Source: Methanosarcina sp. (GTDB lineage: Archaea > Halobacteriota > Methanosarcinia > Methanosarcinales > Methanosarcinaceae). From it: a stretch of 7,443 nucleotides of DNA. The notes beneath the pieces are model-generated. The model saw only the letters and a list, made by a program, of their open reading frames with translations. It was not told the DNA's origin and did not search any database. The position numbers and the translations under genes are program-made. The stretch lies in contig JADGNM010000119.1 in assembly GCA_017883485.1 (NCBI GenBank), positions 1-7,443 on the forward strand. The letters are read 5' to 3'. Positions within the stretch are counted from its first letter, which is position 1; each line of letters begins with the position of its first letter. Below are positions 6,282 through 7,443 of this stretch, one piece after another.

Positions 6282-6815
6282 ATGATTGAGGTGGAAGTCA
6301 AAGTCAAGGCGGATCATGAAAATGTCCGCCCCATCCTTAAGAAAATAGGTGCAGCAAAAGTCAGGACTGAAATTCAATCAGATACTTATTTTGCAGCTCC
6401 TCACAGAGATTTTGCAAAAACTGACGAAGCGCTCAGGATTCGCTCGCTGGACGGACAAGCTACGCTTACCTATAAAGGCCCTAAACTTGACGGGATCTCC
6501 AAAACCCGCGAAGAACTCGAAACTCCTGTAGACGAGTTCACCATCACAAGGATACTCCACGCTCTCGGATTCTCGGAAGCCGGTATAGTCCGCAAAATAA
6601 GGGAAGTCTTCAGGGCAGGAGAAATAATTGTCTGTCTCGACGCAGTCGAAGGCCTTGGAGAATTTCTGGAAGTCGAAATCATGGCTGAAAGCGAAAAAGA
6701 TCTCGAAACTTCAAGCCACAAGTTATTTGACTTTTTAAAACAGTTTGGCTTCGGGGCAAAGGATTCTATCCGGACTTCTTATCTTGAAATGGTGCTGGAA
6801 AAGAAAAATGGTTAA
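6282..6815 (+). CDS. cyaB: CYTH-domain protein, class IV adenylate cyclase-like (CyaB family)
   Basis: This 177-residue protein is a single CYTH domain, a tunnel-fold family acting on triphosphates. The hallmark E-x-E-x-K lies at E3, E5 and K7. Other family residues follow: D34 and Y36 in SDTYF, R52 and R54 in ALRIR, K65 in LTYKG, R76 and E78 in KTREELE, K105 and R107 in VRKIREVF, D120 in VCLDAVEGLG and E130/E132 in FLEVEI. All expected metal and phosphate ligands appear present, so it should be active. Archaeal members are annotated as class IV adenylate cyclases, but many CYTH proteins hydrolyse thiamine triphosphate or inorganic triphosphate, and sequence alone does not separate these. It follows the mevalonate genes after 90 bp on the same strand, with no known link to that pathway. 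Confidence 0.85.
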   Translation: MIEVEVKVKADHENVRPILKKIGAAKVRTEIQSDTYFAAPHRDFAKTDEALRIRSLDGQATLTYKGPKLDGISKTREELETPVDEFTITRILHALGFSEAGIVRKIREVFRAGEIIVCLDAVEGLGEFLEVEIMAESEKDLETSSHKLFDFLKQFGFGAKDSIRTSYLEMVLEKKNG

Positions 6816-6834
6816 TGTGTAATTTGTAAGATCT

Positions 6835-7386
6835 CTAATCTGGCTTATCAAAATGCAAAAAATGCATTTTACCGAGAGTATCACCTGCAATAATCAACTC
6901 TCCACCTTGTGAAAGATCTGGCAAAACATCACACGTCCAGAAAGAATTGTCACCAGTAAAACAGGAAATGTTTTCTCCTTTTTCTAGATCCCATACCCTG
7001 ATCGTTCCATCATACGAGGCTGAAATTACGTACTTGCCATCGGCTGTAGCTGTAACTGCCATCACCCATCCATTATGTCCTCTCAATGTTGTTTTTTCCT
7101 TTTCTTTTTCTATATCCCATACTTTAACTGTTCTGTCGTCTGAAGCTGAAATCGCATATTGACTATCGGAAGTAACAAAAACTGCGTTTACTCTTTCATA
7201 ATGCCCTTTAAATGTAGCTTTTACTTCTCCATTATCCAGATTCCAGACCTTAAGAGTCTCATTAGAAACTGAAATCACGTACTTTTGGTTTGGTGTGACT
7301 GTAACGGCTGCTACTCCTTCTTCATGCCCTTTAAGTATTAATTTTTCGTAACTATTCAGCCTGGGTAAAACAACATCAATAGCCAT
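6835..7386 (-). CDS. short WD40-repeat protein, probably the C-terminal remnant of a larger WD40 protein
   Basis: This 183-residue protein is three clear WD40 repeats plus a divergent final blade. Each clear repeat has the GH...VW pattern: GH20-21/VW47-48, GH61-62/VW89-90 and GH103-104/VW131-132. The last part, ending GELIIAGDTLGKMHFLHF, resembles the closing blade found at the very end of large prokaryotic WD40 proteins, often fused to STAND NTPases. Three to four blades are too few for the usual seven-bladed propeller, so it is either a 5'-truncated remnant or a piece that must oligomerise. An in-frame stop lies four codons upstream (7399-7401), so the ATG at 7386 is the first possible ATG start. 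A TATA-like sequence sits about 25 nt before it. The gene converges on the CYTH gene with only 19 bp between them. Confidence 0.65.
   Translation of the reverse strand: MAIDVVLPRLNSYEKLILKGHEEGVAAVTVTPNQKYVISVSNETLKVWNLDNGEVKATFKGHYERVNAVFVTSDSQYAISASDDRTVKVWDIEKEKEKTTLRGHNGWVMAVTATADGKYVISASYDGTIRVWDLEKGENISCFTGDNSFWTCDVLPDLSQGGELIIAGDTLGKMHFLHFDKPD
6847..7335 (-). repeat. WD40 coding repeats, period about 126 bp
   Basis: The repeat units cover residues 18-58, 59-100, 101-142 and a divergent 143-180. The first unit is one residue short (SVSNETLKVW against SASDDRTVKVW). Units 2 and 3 share ISASxDxTxxVWD. Conservation is at the protein level more than the DNA level, so recent DNA duplication is not evident. 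Confidence 0.7.
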
Positions 7387-7407
7387 CTTCCATAAGATTC
7401 AATGGGC

Positions 7408-7414
7408 ATATTTA
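7408..7414 (-). promoter_or_regulatory. possible TATA box of the WD40 gene
   Basis: TAAATAT on the minus strand is centred about 25 nt upstream of the ATG at 7386, so a transcript would be leaderless. AT-rich sequence is common here, so this may be chance, especially if the gene is only a remnant. Confidence 0.3.
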
Positions 7415-7443
7415 TCTGAATTAGTTTCCATTAATTGTTGGCT

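Noticed and set aside
6850..6870. AAAATGCA and TGCATTTT inverted repeat that could be read as a terminator between convergent genes
   Set aside because: It lies inside the WD40 coding region and arises from the near-repeated residues KMHF and LHF, so it needs no regulatory explanation.

Overview
The window looks like chromosomal DNA from a methanogenic euryarchaeon, most likely Methanosarcina or a close relative. That placement is inference from gene content and style. The core is an archaeal-type mevalonate gene set: HMG-CoA synthase, an SCP2-type acetoacetyl-CoA thiolase and a DUF35 zinc-ribbon/OB protein, preceded by a helix-turn-helix regulator of the type found beside HMG-CoA synthase in other methanogens. 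Several starts have TATA-like boxes 24-29 nt upstream, and genes inside the operon have Shine-Dalgarno sites.

Layout. Positions 1-90 hold the last 30 codons of an unidentified reading frame whose DNA folds into a two-tier hairpin; it may be the 3' end of a TnpB-type gene. Positions 214-1746 are a 1533-bp insertion sequence. It has 31-bp terminal inverted repeats (25/31 identical), a 6-bp target duplication TTTGAA, and an IS4/IS1634-type DDE transposase broken into two reading frames. Next, on the minus strand (1800-2618), is a stand-alone Cas4/RecB-like protein. It keeps the four iron-sulphur cysteines but appears to have lost the acidic nuclease residues. A 142-bp divergent promoter region (2619-2760) carries two TATA boxes and two inverted repeats that could be operators.

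The plus-strand operon runs regulator (2761-3501), HMG-CoA synthase (3548-4597), thiolase (4614-5786), DUF35 protein (5793-6191). After a 90-bp gap comes a CYTH-domain protein (class IV adenylate cyclase / thiamine triphosphatase superfamily, 6282-6815). Convergent to it is a short WD40 protein (6835-7386, minus) that resembles the C-terminal end of a much larger WD40 protein.

How the genes work together. Thiolase condenses two acetyl-CoA to acetoacetyl-CoA, HMG-CoA synthase adds a third acetyl unit, and the DUF35 protein is the scaffold that holds the two enzymes together in the known archaeal complex. HMG-CoA then feeds isoprenoid synthesis for archaeal ether lipids. The first-gene regulator is a natural candidate for controlling its own operon, possibly through the inverted repeat around its TATA box. 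No complete new system is evident. The points most worth a second look are the apparently catalytically dead Cas4-like protein, the divergent control region and the structured 3' end at the left edge.
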